Shown piece after piece: positions 17,447-27,583 of a DNA stretch of 64,000 bases. The notes below the pieces were generated by a model that saw nothing but the letters and a program-made list of their open reading frames with translations, made no database searches and had not been told where the DNA came from. Position 1 is the stretch's first letter; each line of letters begins with the position of its first letter. Origin of the DNA: a virus. The stretch covers positions 1 through 64,000 of the IMG/VR virus record IMGVR_UViG_3300032224_001146. One strand, given 5' to 3'. The translations under genes and the position numbers were made by a program.

Positions 17447-19606
17447 ATGACTACCCTGTACCCAACTGACTTAGACACCTTTGTAAACCCGCAATCAACT
17501 GATTCGGTTCAAGTTGTATCTCACTCAGAACAGCATTCCAAGGCAAATGATGCCATAAAAGCCCTACAAAGAAAAGTTGGAAAAACTGGGTCAACTGACG
17601 TAACTTCTGTTGAAAATAGGCTGACCACATTAAAATCATTTGTAGACAATATTACAACTGCTTCAGTTGCTGAAAATATTTCTAGTCTTTATTTTACTGA
17701 AGAACGTGCTCAAGATGCAGCGGCAAAAGCTTTAGTTGATGGATCTCACTCTCATATAACGGTTACATATGACGATGCAACAAATAAGATTAATTTATCA
17801 GTAGCTCCAGAAGTTGTACTATCAACTGGACTTACAACAACTCTTGGAGATTATTTAACTGTTTCAACATTTGAAGCTTTTAAAGATGTTCCATTTGGAA
17901 CCCCAACACTTGACGCAAATGGGTTATTAAGAGATTCAGAAATTCCGTCTTCAATTACAAGAGATGTAGAGCTTGCAGCTGGAGTATTAGAGGCAAAATC
18001 TTATACAGACCAAGAGGTTGCAGGTGCCGTCTCAGGTGCAGCTTTAGATGCTCAATCAAAAGCTGATCAAGCACTTTCTGCAGCTGGATTTTATACAGAT
18101 CAAAAAATTTCAGGTTTGGTAAATGGAGCCCCAGCAGTATTAGATACTTTAAAAGAGTTATCAGACGCACTTGGAGCAGATAAAAATTTTGCTACAACAA
18201 TGTCAACAAGTTTGGCTGGAAAATCAGCAGTAGGTCATACTCACGTATCTACAAATATCACAGATTTTATAGAGGCAGCACAAGATGCTTCAGCAATTCT
18301 TTTTAATCATACAAGCCATAATAATGTTACAGCAACTTATGATGATGCTAATAATAAAATTGTTTTAACCGTTAGCCCACAACTTACTCAAGAACAAGTT
18401 CAAGATTATATTGCTCCATTGTTTACACATGGCAATAATAAAAATATGAACTTGATGTATGACGACGAAGCTAATCAACTTATTTTAGAAGCCATTACAG
18501 AGCCTTCTAAGGCTGTTATGTCAGATACTCCACCATCTAATCCCGCACACGGTGCTTTTTGGTTAGATACAGATGAGTTTAGAAGCGGTGTTAGAGCACT
18601 TAAGATTTACAATAAGTATCCAGCTGCTTATAAAGGAGACTATAATAACGGCGGGTATTATGCATTAAACGATGTTATTTCTATTCCAGTTGGTAGTCCA
18701 TATGGAACTGCTGGAGATTTTTATATTAGAACAGGAAACCCTGGTAATCCTGGATATCCTCCAACAGTTCTTGGAAACTGGACACTATATTCATTTACTC
18801 CAAATTGGGAGTATGCTTCAACTGCTTTAAGTCTAACTACAGAAAATGTTTGGACAACTAAAAATACTTTTAATCAAGGTATTATTATGGGCATGGATGT
18901 TGCTCCAAGCAATCCAGTTGAAGGACAAATTTATTACAACCTTGCAGCAGAAAAACTTAGAGTATTTGATGGTTTAGTTTGGAAAGATGTTTCAGGTGGT
19001 GCAGGCGGAGGCGGAGGATTGCCAAGCATTTCTACAGATGGAACTGCAACACCAGCAACCCTTTTCTTTGGAATGATTGCTCCACCAAATGCTGCGGCTC
19101 TTGAAGGAGACATTTGGTTTGACGTAGATGATCTTGGAATGCCATATGGACAATTCTTTACTGGAACAACTGCACCAGATCCAGCACAATATGAATTTTG
19201 GGTAGATCCTAATTTAGCTCCAGGGGAATTAATTTATTCTGCTACAGAGCCTCAGACTCCAAGTTATACTGGTGAACTTTGGATTGATACTGATGATTTA
19301 GATGGACAATTGGTACAAATTGGAACAACTGCCCCAAATCCCGCAAATGCACAACTTTGGGTGGACACACAAGATTTAGATACTCCAACATATTATTCTA
19401 ATTTATATTTTCCAACTTATAATAGTGTAACTGAATTTCCATATGCTGTTTCAAAACCAGGCATGATTGCAGTAGACTCAAGTACAAATGTTGTATATGT
19501 TTCAATTAATGGTGGGTGGGTTCCACAGCCATTAAACAGTAAAGTTTCAGAAGTTGAGGTTGTTTCTCGTAAAAATGAAGCTTTAACATGGATGGGCTTT
19601 TTATAA
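17447..19606 (+). CDS. Large tail fibre protein (719 aa)
   Basis: A 719-residue fibre with HSEQHSKANDAIKALQRKVG near the N-terminus, a HSHITVTYDDATNKINLSV / PEVVLSTGL / LGDYLTVSTF module shared with the 12603 fibre, a coiled-coil part, then several repeats of the type PSNPVEGQIYYNLAAEKLRV and FFGMIAPPNAAALEGDIWFD, each a connector ending in a Trp. It ends TWMGFL. It likely forms a long trimeric side or central fibre. It is served by its own leaderless-type promoter and followed by another promoter. Confidence 0.8.
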   Translation: MTTLYPTDLDTFVNPQSTDSVQVVSHSEQHSKANDAIKALQRKVGKTGSTDVTSVENRLTTLKSFVDNITTASVAENISSLYFTEERAQDAAAKALVDGSHSHITVTYDDATNKINLSVAPEVVLSTGLTTTLGDYLTVSTFEAFKDVPFGTPTLDANGLLRDSEIPSSITRDVELAAGVLEAKSYTDQEVAGAVSGAALDAQSKADQALSAAGFYTDQKISGLVNGAPAVLDTLKELSDALGADKNFATTMSTSLAGKSAVGHTHVSTNITDFIEAAQDASAILFNHTSHNNVTATYDDANNKIVLTVSPQLTQEQVQDYIAPLFTHGNNKNMNLMYDDEANQLILEAITEPSKAVMSDTPPSNPAHGAFWLDTDEFRSGVRALKIYNKYPAAYKGDYNNGGYYALNDVISIPVGSPYGTAGDFYIRTGNPGNPGYPPTVLGNWTLYSFTPNWEYASTALSLTTENVWTTKNTFNQGIIMGMDVAPSNPVEGQIYYNLAAEKLRVFDGLVWKDVSGGAGGGGGLPSISTDGTATPATLFFGMIAPPNAAALEGDIWFDVDDLGMPYGQFFTGTTAPDPAQYEFWVDPNLAPGELIYSATEPQTPSYTGELWIDTDDLDGQLVQIGTTAPNPANAQLWVDTQDLDTPTYYSNLYFPTYNSVTEFPYAVSKPGMIAVDSSTNVVYVSINGGWVPQPLNSKVSEVEVVSRKNEALTWMGFL

Positions 19607-19621
19607 AAACTTTGGTATACT
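19593..19621 (+). promoter_or_regulatory. Late-type promoter of the collagen-like gene
   Basis: TGGGCT (19593-19598), 17-base spacer ending GG, TATACT (19616-19621). It overlaps the end of the 17447 fibre gene and precedes AAAGGAG. Confidence 0.6.
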
Positions 19622-19641
19622 TTGTAAAGGAGTAATATACT

Positions 19642-20271
19642 ATGTCACTTAAAAGATGGGATGGCTCTTCATGGGTCGTCGTAGCAGGATCTAGACCAGG
19701 ACCTCAAGGTCCTCAAGGTGCTACTGGTCCAGCTGGAACAAATGCAACAATTTCTGTTGGCACAGTAGACACAACAAGTTCTGGAACAAATGCAACAATA
19801 ACAAATTCTGGAACAGCAACTGCAGCAATTTTAAATTTTCAAATTCCTAGAGGTGCAACTGGACAACAAGGTACACAAGGAATTCAAGGTGTAGCTGGAG
19901 TAAGAGGTTCACTTAATTACACTGGAACAAATGCACCAACATCAACAAGTCCTGCAAAAGCTGGATTACTTGGCAACGATACATATCTAGCAACTTCAAC
20001 TGGCAACTGGTATGTATATGATGCATCAGGTGCTGGAACATGGTCATTACAAGGAAACATTAAGGGCCCAACTGGAGCAACTGGAGCAAAGGGTGACACT
20101 GGAGCAACTGGTCCATCAGGAAGCGTTTTAGCAAATGAACTGTATGCAAAAACGGCGGCATGGGAAGTAGACGTACTATGCAATTTGGGTATATACTATC
20201 CAAAGTACACTACAACATTAACACAAACACAATTAAACAGTAGATTTGCAGCTAGCAGTTTCTTATTTTAA
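19642..20271 (+). CDS. Collagen-like tail fibre protein (209 aa)
   Basis: A 209-residue protein with three collagen-like (Gly-X-Y) tracts: GPQGPQGATGPAG near residue 25, GATGQQGTQGIQGVAG near 73 and GPTGATGAKGDTGATGPSG near 140. Between them are beta-repeat segments (TISVGTVDTTSSGTNATITN) and a connector (LGNDTYLATSTGNWYVYDA). Trimeric collagen-like shafts are typical of phage fibres. It has a promoter and strong ribosome binding site of its own and lies 12 bases before a very large structural gene. Confidence 0.8.
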   Translation: MSLKRWDGSSWVVVAGSRPGPQGPQGATGPAGTNATISVGTVDTTSSGTNATITNSGTATAAILNFQIPRGATGQQGTQGIQGVAGVRGSLNYTGTNAPTSTSPAKAGLLGNDTYLATSTGNWYVYDASGAGTWSLQGNIKGPTGATGAKGDTGATGPSGSVLANELYAKTAAWEVDVLCNLGIYYPKYTTTLTQTQLNSRFAASSFLF

Positions 20272-20283
20272 GGGAGTAAATAC

Positions 20284-23200
20284 ATGGCAAGAAGACAAAT
20301 AGAAGAGACATATTATACATTTACACCAAGCACTAATACTCTCTATATTCCTAGAGTAATCAAGCAAGAACGCTTGATGCTTATTACTAACGTCACACAG
20401 GGCGTAGTAATTTATAACTTCTCAGACCCAAATATCGGTGCAATTTCTGTAACACAAAATAATTCAAGTGTTAATAAGCCAGGAACAACAATTGTTCTTG
20501 AATATAATTGTTCCTCAATGCTTTCAACAGACAAACTTGCCATTGTCTATGATGAAGTAAATGATACAGTTACATTTGAACCAGCTCTTTTAGATGCTGT
20601 TCAAAAGCTTCGTGTTGCACCACCACAATCCCTCATGGATACAGACTTTGAATATGGTGTTCAGCCATCAAAATGGGAAGCATTAGTAACATGCGATAAT
20701 TATCCAACATTTTTCTCTAGAACTACAGGCGGAAATTCATATGACCTTATCTCAATTTCAGCAGATGGAGTTTCTCCAAGATCTACAGTTACCGTAGTTA
20801 CAGCTTCAGCACACGGACTAGCAACTGGAGATGTTGTATCAGTTCAAGAAACAACTTCAAGCGTAACAGATGGAACCTTTCCAGTATTAGTAGTTGATTC
20901 AACATCATTTACATATACTGCTCGTGGAGTTGTATCAGGAACACTTAAAGATGGAAACATGACTGGTATTTATGGTGGAGGAATTTATGATAATGCACAT
21001 ATCATGGGCGGACTTACAGGTGGATTTGGCGGATGGAGTGCAATTTCAGATCAAGCAACACCTTCTGTAATTACAGTTCAAACACCAAGACCTCATGGTC
21101 TTCTTCCAGGAACACCAATTCTTATTGGTGATTTAACTTCTCCAATTGGTGGAAATCAATTTATCACAAACGTTTCTCAACCAAATCAATTTAAATTTAC
21201 AGTAGCATCTGGCTCACAGGTTTTGAATCCAATTTCAACAACTAACATTGGATTATACACACGTCCAGAAGGTTATGTTGATCACCGCCCATTTGATGGT
21301 GGAGTTATTTTAACAACAGCAAACAACGTTTGTGGTGTTCAAACAGTTCGTCAAACACGTCGTTATTTCCGCTACCAATCAGGTAAATCAATTCAATTCT
21401 CAACTGGTGCAAAACTTACACCAACTTATGACATTGATAATATTTATGCTAACAACAATGCAGTTGGTGTCGTAGATGTATTCGTAACAACAAGGCAGGA
21501 TCATGGTCTACAACCAGGTGCAAAGATTAGAGTTGAAAATGCAACAGTAACAGGTTCTTATAACCCATGGAATAATACATTTACAGTTTCAGAAACAACT
21601 GGAACAAATACATTTAAATTCCAAATGACATTACCACAAGTAATTCCTTCAACAGATCAATTCCCAGGTGGAACAGACCTTAAGATTACAGTTACAAAGT
21701 GGAAGGGTGCAGCAACTCGTTGCGGATTGTTTGATGATCAAAATGGATTTTTCTTTGAATATGATGGAGATCAATACCATGTTGTTCGTAGATATACAAA
21801 GAAAGAATTATTTGGCCGCTTAAATCTAACACAATATTCTAACTATGTTCAAGGAACAAATACAAGATTTAGAAAACAGCTTGTAGTTGGAGACCAGATT
21901 GCAATTAGAGGTGCTCATTATAGAGTTATTCAAATTAATAATGATACAGAACTTTATATTTCTCCTGCTTATAAAGCACAGACAGTAACATCTGCTAGAT
22001 ATTTAAAGACAGAGCAAGTGAAAGTTCCTCAATCACAATGGAACATTGATAAGATGGATGGAACAGGACCTTCGGGTTATGTAATTGATCCAGGTCGCAT
22101 GCAGATGGTTTATATTGACTATACATGGTATGGTGCAGGATTCATCCGTTTTGGATTTAGAGCAACTGATGGAAATATTTTCTATTGCCACAAGATGCCT
22201 AATAACAATGCTAATACAGAAGCATATATGCGTTCTGGTAACCTTCCAGCTCGTTATGAAGCAGTCAATGAGCCAACAAAGTTTGCTCGTTTAGTAGCAG
22301 GCGGAACAGCAATTAGTGGTGCAAATCTTAACCCAACAGAAATTGCAATGTATGTTGATAACGTTGATTTTTGGCCAACAGATGGCTATTTAATGATTAA
22401 GGATGATCAGAATACTGAAATTCTTTCTTATTCATCAATTGGTGCATACAATGCAGTTGCAGGCGGATACTTAATTAATATTGCACGTAGACAACCAATG
22501 TCAATCAATTATTCAGGTTCAATGGTTAATTTAACTGGAACATCAACATCTGTTGTTTTCACACCAGATGCTACAATTCCAGGAGGAGCAGGAACTACAC
22601 AAGTTTCAGTACAACCAATTTCACAGCAATGTGCACCAGTTATTTCACACTGGGGATCTTCGGTTATTATGGACGGAAGATTTGATGATGATAAGTCATA
22701 CATCTTTACCGCTGGTATGCAGAGATTCTTGCAAATTTCAGGATCTGGTACATTTACTGCAAAGATTGCATCTCGTTCAGCAACAGGTGGTGTAGCAACT
22801 CTTACAACATCTACAGTACATACAATTCAGCCAGGATACAACGTTTCTATCTCTGGTGTTAACACAACAGCAACAGTAACAGCAGCAGCAATTACCACAA
22901 ATAATACTGCAACACTTACAACTTCTGGTGCTCACAACCTGATTGCAGGACAAACAATTTCAGTAACTGGTGTTATTGCTGCAGGAAATACAATATTTAA
23001 TGGAACATATGTAATTGCAACTGTTCCAACATCAAATCAAATTACATATACAAGAGTATGGCCTCAAAACGTTTCTTATACTGGACTTTCGGGAACAATA
23101 ACAGAATCTCAAACATTTAACGGAACATTTTCTGTAACAGCTGTAACATCAAATACAATTACATATAATATTTCAAACTCAACAACATTTGCAACATTGA

Positions 23201-23781
23201 TTGTGTCTGGTACAGCAACACAATCCTTTGGTACATCTTCACAAGCTAGACCATTGGTATCAATTAGAATTGCCCCTTCAGTAGACAATGGTCTTGGAAG
23301 AAATTATGGAATTCGTGAAATTGTTAACCACATGCAGCTTAACCTTTCATCAATTGGTATTTTGTCCTCTGGACAGTTCCTTGTACAAGGATTTTTGAAC
23401 CCAGCTTCAATGGCTGGTGTATCAATTCCAGGAGATTGGGAAACTACAAGAATTCCAGGTGGTTCTCTTGCACAAGTAATTTATCATGATGGTTCTGGAG
23501 TTCCAGGAACAACAATTACTAACCCAACAAATACAATTACGGGAGGTGACCAGGTGTTTGCGTTCTATACTGAAAACTCTGGTGGTGATAACCTTTCTGT
23601 TACAAACTTTGATCTTTCAAAAGTAAGAGATCTTGGAACATCAATTCTTTCTGGAAATGGAAATACTTCAGCTCCAGGATATCCAAATGGTCCAGATATT
23701 CTTACAATCGTAGCAACAAACCTTGGTGCTACAACTGGTAACATTACAACACGTCTGTCTTGGACAGAAGCTCAAGCTTAA
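20284..23781 (+). CDS. Large virion structural protein (1165 aa)
   Basis: A 1165-residue protein with an N-terminus (MARRQIEETYYTFTPSTNTL, then IPRVIKQERLMLITNVTQG) of the kind found on large structural proteins of cyanophages. A DTDFEYGVQPSKWEALV segment (residues ~118-134) follows, and many Ser/Thr/Gly-rich Ig-like or beta-helix repeats with recurring HGLATGDVVSV / HGLLPGTPILI type motifs. It is most likely a baseplate or tail-fibre network component. The exact role, receptor binding or scaffold, is not decided by the sequence. Confidence 0.75.
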   Translation: MARRQIEETYYTFTPSTNTLYIPRVIKQERLMLITNVTQGVVIYNFSDPNIGAISVTQNNSSVNKPGTTIVLEYNCSSMLSTDKLAIVYDEVNDTVTFEPALLDAVQKLRVAPPQSLMDTDFEYGVQPSKWEALVTCDNYPTFFSRTTGGNSYDLISISADGVSPRSTVTVVTASAHGLATGDVVSVQETTSSVTDGTFPVLVVDSTSFTYTARGVVSGTLKDGNMTGIYGGGIYDNAHIMGGLTGGFGGWSAISDQATPSVITVQTPRPHGLLPGTPILIGDLTSPIGGNQFITNVSQPNQFKFTVASGSQVLNPISTTNIGLYTRPEGYVDHRPFDGGVILTTANNVCGVQTVRQTRRYFRYQSGKSIQFSTGAKLTPTYDIDNIYANNNAVGVVDVFVTTRQDHGLQPGAKIRVENATVTGSYNPWNNTFTVSETTGTNTFKFQMTLPQVIPSTDQFPGGTDLKITVTKWKGAATRCGLFDDQNGFFFEYDGDQYHVVRRYTKKELFGRLNLTQYSNYVQGTNTRFRKQLVVGDQIAIRGAHYRVIQINNDTELYISPAYKAQTVTSARYLKTEQVKVPQSQWNIDKMDGTGPSGYVIDPGRMQMVYIDYTWYGAGFIRFGFRATDGNIFYCHKMPNNNANTEAYMRSGNLPARYEAVNEPTKFARLVAGGTAISGANLNPTEIAMYVDNVDFWPTDGYLMIKDDQNTEILSYSSIGAYNAVAGGYLINIARRQPMSINYSGSMVNLTGTSTSVVFTPDATIPGGAGTTQVSVQPISQQCAPVISHWGSSVIMDGRFDDDKSYIFTAGMQRFLQISGSGTFTAKIASRSATGGVATLTTSTVHTIQPGYNVSISGVNTTATVTAAAITTNNTATLTTSGAHNLIAGQTISVTGVIAAGNTIFNGTYVIATVPTSNQITYTRVWPQNVSYTGLSGTITESQTFNGTFSVTAVTSNTITYNISNSTTFATLIVSGTATQSFGTSSQARPLVSIRIAPSVDNGLGRNYGIREIVNHMQLNLSSIGILSSGQFLVQGFLNPASMAGVSIPGDWETTRIPGGSLAQVIYHDGSGVPGTTITNPTNTITGGDQVFAFYTENSGGDNLSVTNFDLSKVRDLGTSILSGNGNTSAPGYPNGPDILTIVATNLGATTGNITTRLSWTEAQA

Positions 23782-23793
23782 TAGGGGGAATAG

Positions 23794-24462
23794 ATGCCAA
23801 GTTTCAGTACTTTATCTAATCAGATAACAGTATTTAAAAATAAGGTTGATGCATTAACAGCATCAGGTAGCCTTACAGCTAATGACCTACTCCTTCTTGC
23901 AGAAGCACTAACTGTTATTGGAACAGCATTAGGTGTACAAGATATTGTAGCAGCAACAGCTGATGCAGTTACTCAAGTACAAGCAGCTGGAACATCAACA
24001 ATTGCAACAGTAAATGCAACTGCAAATGGAACTGCTGTATCAAATCTTCAATCTTCATATAATACATTACAATCATCTTATACAAATCTATCTCCTCGTG
24101 TTACATCACTTGAAACAACAAGCACTTCTCAAGCATCAGCAATTGCCACAGCATCAGCATTGGCATCCCTCGGTGGATGGAATGCTTGGCAGCTTGTAAC
24201 AGCAAATAAAACATTAGTAAATGCTGATAGAGTATTTGTGGTTCCAGCAGCTAACTTGGTAATTACACTTCCAGTAACTCCATCAATTGGACAAGCAGTA
24301 AGAATTGTTGATGCTGCAGGAACAGCAGGAACAACAAACTTTACAATTGCAAGAAATGGTTCTAATATTATGGGTGTAGGTCAAGATATGACTGTAAATA
24401 CAAACTCTGCTAGACTACACTTGGTTTATGTTGATTCAACAAGAGGATGGAGATTAGTATAG
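23794..24462 (+). CDS. Fibre-associated protein with helical N-terminus (222 aa)
   Basis: A 222-residue protein with a helical N-terminal half (MPSFSTLSNQITVFKNKVDA, then LLLLAEALTVIGTALGVQDI), a coiled-coil repeat region (NLQSSYNTLQSSYTNL) and a C-terminal beta domain (VLVNADRV-like and LVITLPVTPSIGQAVRIVDA). The N-terminus is clearly paralogous to the 30247-30579 protein (MPSYDSLSSQITTFKTKVDA). It probably forms a trimeric stalk that joins a small adhesin domain to the tail. Its stop overlaps the next start (TAGTG). Confidence 0.7.
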   Translation: MPSFSTLSNQITVFKNKVDALTASGSLTANDLLLLAEALTVIGTALGVQDIVAATADAVTQVQAAGTSTIATVNATANGTAVSNLQSSYNTLQSSYTNLSPRVTSLETTSTSQASAIATASALASLGGWNAWQLVTANKTLVNADRVFVVPAANLVITLPVTPSIGQAVRIVDAAGTAGTTNFTIARNGSNIMGVGQDMTVNTNSARLHLVYVDSTRGWRLV

Positions 24463-24854
24463 TGGCACTTTATAGCGATGTTGTTAACTCAACAATGAAT
24501 TTTACTAATATCACCACAACAGGAGCCACAATCTCTGGATATAAAACAGGACGAATTGATCTGGGAACAACAAGCGGTACAGTAAACCTAGATTTATCTC
24601 TTTCAAATGATTTTACATGTACACTAAATGGAAATACAACATTTAATATTACAAACACTCCATCAACTGGAGTTGTGGGATTTTCACTACAGCTTAATGG
24701 TGGAGGATCTTATACAGTAACATTTACAAATGCCAAGTATCCAGCAGCTACAGCACCAGCTTTAACTGCAGGTGGAATTGATGTTATTACATTTATTACA
24801 TACGATAATGGAACTTCTTGGAGAGGCACAGTAGCGATGAAGGACTCAAGATAA
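24462..24854 (+). CDS. Small beta-rich adhesin-like protein (130 aa)
   Basis: I start it at GTG 24462, overlapping the previous stop (TAGTG); an ATG at 24447 lies inside the previous gene. The 130-residue protein is beta-rich with TTFNITNTPSTGVVGFSLQL, GGGSYTVTFTNAKYP and FITYDNGTSWRGTVAM. The same pattern occurs in the 32259-32696 protein, its paralog. It probably acts as a fibre tip or cap domain together with the adjacent genes. Confidence 0.7.
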   Translation: MALYSDVVNSTMNFTNITTTGATISGYKTGRIDLGTTSGTVNLDLSLSNDFTCTLNGNTTFNITNTPSTGVVGFSLQLNGGGSYTVTFTNAKYPAATAPALTAGGIDVITFITYDNGTSWRGTVAMKDSR

Positions 24855-25354
24855 TGTATGCACAAGTTATAGATGAAGAAATCGTTCAAGTTATTGATGA
24901 GCAATCATTAAGAGAGTTATATCCATCAACACATTTTCCATCACCAATCCTTCAGTCACATCTAGAAGGTTTTGATGATTGGTATGTCGTTCAAGATGAT
25001 CCAACAGTTCCAGAATTTGATAAGGCAACAAAAAAACTTTTGTTTACCCGTGAATGGAATGCGGGAGCAGTTGTTGGATCTTATAAAGTTTTAAATTTAA
25101 CAAATGATGAAAAAAAAGCGGCACAAGATGCTCAATGGGTAACTGTTAAGTATAATAGAAATAACATGCTTAAAGCTACAGATTATCTTATGCTTACAGA
25201 TGTTTATAAGAACTTTAATGCATCTGAAAAAACACAAATTGCAGATTTTAGACAAGCACTTAGAGATATTACAGAACAAGCAGATCCATTTAATATTGAG
25301 TATCCAACATTAGGAATTTCATCGGTTACATTACCAGACTTATTGAGGTCTTAA
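24854..25354 (+). CDS. Tail fibre assembly chaperone-like protein (166 aa)
   Basis: A 166-residue protein starting at 24854 (TAATG overlap; the longer frame from 24818 runs into the previous gene). The N-terminal part has MYAQVIDEEIVQVIDEQSLR; the C-terminal part has RNNMLKATDYLMLTDVYKNF followed by DFRQALRDITEQ, which matches the conserved C-terminus of phage tail fibre assembly chaperones (Phage_tail_APC type, from memory). These fold and attach fibre tips. It directly follows an adhesin-like gene, the usual arrangement. Confidence 0.75.
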   Translation: MYAQVIDEEIVQVIDEQSLRELYPSTHFPSPILQSHLEGFDDWYVVQDDPTVPEFDKATKKLLFTREWNAGAVVGSYKVLNLTNDEKKAAQDAQWVTVKYNRNNMLKATDYLMLTDVYKNFNASEKTQIADFRQALRDITEQADPFNIEYPTLGISSVTLPDLLRS

Positions 25355-26272
25355 ATGCCATTTCCACCAAATAGATATATGGCTTCTCCTCAAGCAAAAA
25401 CATTTTTGCTTAGAGAAATTATTACTACAGGCTATCTTTTATCTGGATATCAAAATTCAAGTGTATGGCGTAACGTAAATAGAATGCAACATTCTACAGA
25501 TACATCAACAAATCTTGGAGATTTACTTCCTTCAGGTGGAGCTTATTGCGGTGGAATTTGTGGATCAACATATGCATACCTTTTAAGAACTATGTCTTCT
25601 TTTTGTCCAACTAGCAATGGTGTTTCACAATTACAGATGGTTACAGAAACAGGATCTACAGGACCTACAATGCCATATACAGTTGCACAAACAGGACAAG
25701 GATGCCAGCAAGAAAAATTAAAGGCATGGGTTGTTCCAAATGGAAACAATGCCCTTATGCGTTTTGATTTTACAACTCAAGCATGGCTTTCATCAGTTGG
25801 ATTATCTTATGTTGGTTATGGCGGCGGAGGAAACTCTTCATTCTTTACAGAAACAAAGGGTTGGACATATGAAGATGGAAACGCTTCTATGAAAATGACA
25901 TTTGCAACAGAGACTCAGTCTTCTGCATCTCCAGCTGGAGCACACGATCAACAGCATGGTCAATCTTCAAAGCTTACATATGTATATGCAGGTAATGAAG
26001 GATCATATAATGGTGGTTATAACCTTCGCAGATGGAATGTTACAACAGAAACAAATGCTGGAAATATTACAAAGCCTTGTGGAAATACTGGAGAAGAAAA
26101 TTTTGATATGGGTCAAGATCATGGTTATATGATGGGCTCATATGATGGAGCACAGAACAATAGATCTTATAGATTAAATTACACCACAGATAGTGGTTTT
26201 GAGGGCGGAGCAACAATGCAGCCCAAGGGCGTAGGTGGCAGAAGTTCTGGCATCGCAGCGTGGAGAGCATAG
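25355..26272 (+). CDS. Tail-associated protein, unknown family (305 aa)
   Basis: A 305-residue, Gly/Ser/Tyr-rich protein, MPFPPNRYMASPQAKTFLLR onwards, with GGAYCGGICGSTYAYLLRTM, ending GGATMQPKGVGGRSSG and IAAWRA. Repeated Trp-Thr/Tyr motifs (KGWTYEDGNAS, RRWNVTTETNAG) suggest a beta-propeller or lectin-like fold of about five repeats. No catalytic residues are recognised. It starts one base after the preceding stop, so it belongs to the fibre set and is probably an exposed virion protein. Confidence 0.6.
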   Translation: MPFPPNRYMASPQAKTFLLREIITTGYLLSGYQNSSVWRNVNRMQHSTDTSTNLGDLLPSGGAYCGGICGSTYAYLLRTMSSFCPTSNGVSQLQMVTETGSTGPTMPYTVAQTGQGCQQEKLKAWVVPNGNNALMRFDFTTQAWLSSVGLSYVGYGGGGNSSFFTETKGWTYEDGNASMKMTFATETQSSASPAGAHDQQHGQSSKLTYVYAGNEGSYNGGYNLRRWNVTTETNAGNITKPCGNTGEENFDMGQDHGYMMGSYDGAQNNRSYRLNYTTDSGFEGGATMQPKGVGGRSSGIAAWRA

Positions 26273-26284
26273 ATAGGAAAATAA

Positions 26285-27019
26285 ATGCGTTACATCAATG
26301 ACATTGAGTCTGATGTTTCCAATTATACAAAAGAACAAAAAGACATTCTTTTGTATTCCGTAAATAGAAACTGGGGAACCCCAGTATTTAAAATGGATAA
26401 TTTTATTGGAAATGCACAATACTCACCATTTGGTAAGCTAAGACAATTCATGCTGGAACTAAAAACCAGAGAAGATATGATCCTTAAAATGGAGCATGAA
26501 ATTGAAAAAACAAAACTTCAAATTGAATTGATTGAAGAATATAAGCAACAGGTATCTTCTCCAGCACAATTAAAGCTACATGATTTGGATATTAAAGAAA
26601 AATATAGAGAGCTGGATAATGTTAAAAATATTTTAACTATGTCTTATGAAGAACGTGACAAGTTTATGATGCTTATTACCAGATTTAATGAATCTGAAGA
26701 AGGTATGTTGCCAGATGGTAGAAGAGTCATTGATATTATTGGTAATTATGAAGAGGAAGAACGACTAGAAGCAGAACTTTGGATTACCCGCCTGGGACAA
26801 CAAGCAGCAAATGATCTTTTATTCTATGGTCATGTTGGCGTTGGAAATATGGAAGCAATTGGCCAGTTGCCAGAAAAAGATCAGATGAAAGCAATTGAAT
26901 GTGCGGTAGAAAAAACAATTACTACTGGACATAAATTAGAAATTGCACATAAGGTTGTTTCAGAAAAATTAGCTTTAGAAGCTACAGATTCTTCAGACTG
27001 GGAAGAACTAGAAGTATAA
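26285..27019 (+). CDS. Coiled-coil phage protein (244 aa)
   Basis: A 244-residue soluble protein with a long charged helix (residues ~55-125: LKTREDMILKMEHEIEKTKL, then LQIELIEEYKQQVSS), a middle domain (YEERDKFMMLITRFNESEE) and an acidic helical end. Family unknown; it is not fibre-like in composition. It opens the embedded cassette of non-fibre genes (26285-30143) and has a good ribosome binding site (TAGGAAAATAA). Its stop overlaps the next start (TAATG). Confidence 0.65.
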   Translation: MRYINDIESDVSNYTKEQKDILLYSVNRNWGTPVFKMDNFIGNAQYSPFGKLRQFMLELKTREDMILKMEHEIEKTKLQIELIEEYKQQVSSPAQLKLHDLDIKEKYRELDNVKNILTMSYEERDKFMMLITRFNESEEGMLPDGRRVIDIIGNYEEEERLEAELWITRLGQQAANDLLFYGHVGVGNMEAIGQLPEKDQMKAIECAVEKTITTGHKLEIAHKVVSEKLALEATDSSDWEELEV

Positions 27020-27579
27020 TGATTTATATAATTTATGATATTGAAAGCATAGGAAATCATCAAGGTTATATTGAAGAAATTGGTGGTTACTTGGGTCTTA
27101 GATTTGGTAGGTTTGACGAATCGCTTTTGCCATATATAAAAATGATTGATTGCCTAGTTGTTCCAGAAAAAGTTGCAATGGCATATAAATTTGCGGGAAA
27201 ACTAAAAGGAAGCATAAGCGTAAGAATAGGAACTACTCAGTACGATCAACTTGGAGAAGATGTCCTAGAAGTATATAAAGATAAATTTAAATATTATTTT
27301 ACAGAAGAAGACAAAGTAAATGCAGTACTTTGTGATAAAGCAGTTATGCATCACATGTTAAATAAATATTATTATAATAAAATATCTATATCTTTAACTA
27401 CTCTTAAAATATTTAGAGATGAAAACTGGCAATCAGAACATGTTCTTATTGAAAAGAAAAAACAAATAATGGGGGAAATAGATGCTTGCCAAACTATGGA
27501 AGATACGGTAAACTTATTACACAACCGTTTTGGCATCCAAAAAGATTATCTTTCTGGAGATTTTAAACTAGATTTGTAG
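27019..27579 (+). CDS. Phage protein, unknown function (186 aa)
   Basis: A 186-residue alpha/beta protein starting MIYIIYDIESIGNHQGYIEE with an acidic N-terminal half and a C-terminal helical half (KKKQIMGEIDACQTMEDTVN). The early YDIES is reminiscent of acidic metal sites of exonuclease-type folds (DxE), but no further exonuclease motif is visible, so I do not call it one. It lies between the coiled-coil gene and the U32/methyltransferase fusion, with 5 bases before the latter. Confidence 0.55.
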   Translation: MIYIIYDIESIGNHQGYIEEIGGYLGLRFGRFDESLLPYIKMIDCLVVPEKVAMAYKFAGKLKGSISVRIGTTQYDQLGEDVLEVYKDKFKYYFTEEDKVNAVLCDKAVMHHMLNKYYYNKISISLTTLKIFRDENWQSEHVLIEKKKQIMGEIDACQTMEDTVNLLHNRFGIQKDYLSGDFKLDL

Positions 27580-27583
27580 GATA

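Noticed and set aside
27019-27579. An exonuclease, from the N-terminal YDIES
   Set aside because: Only one acidic motif is present; the further Asp/His motifs of DEDD-type nucleases are not seen.
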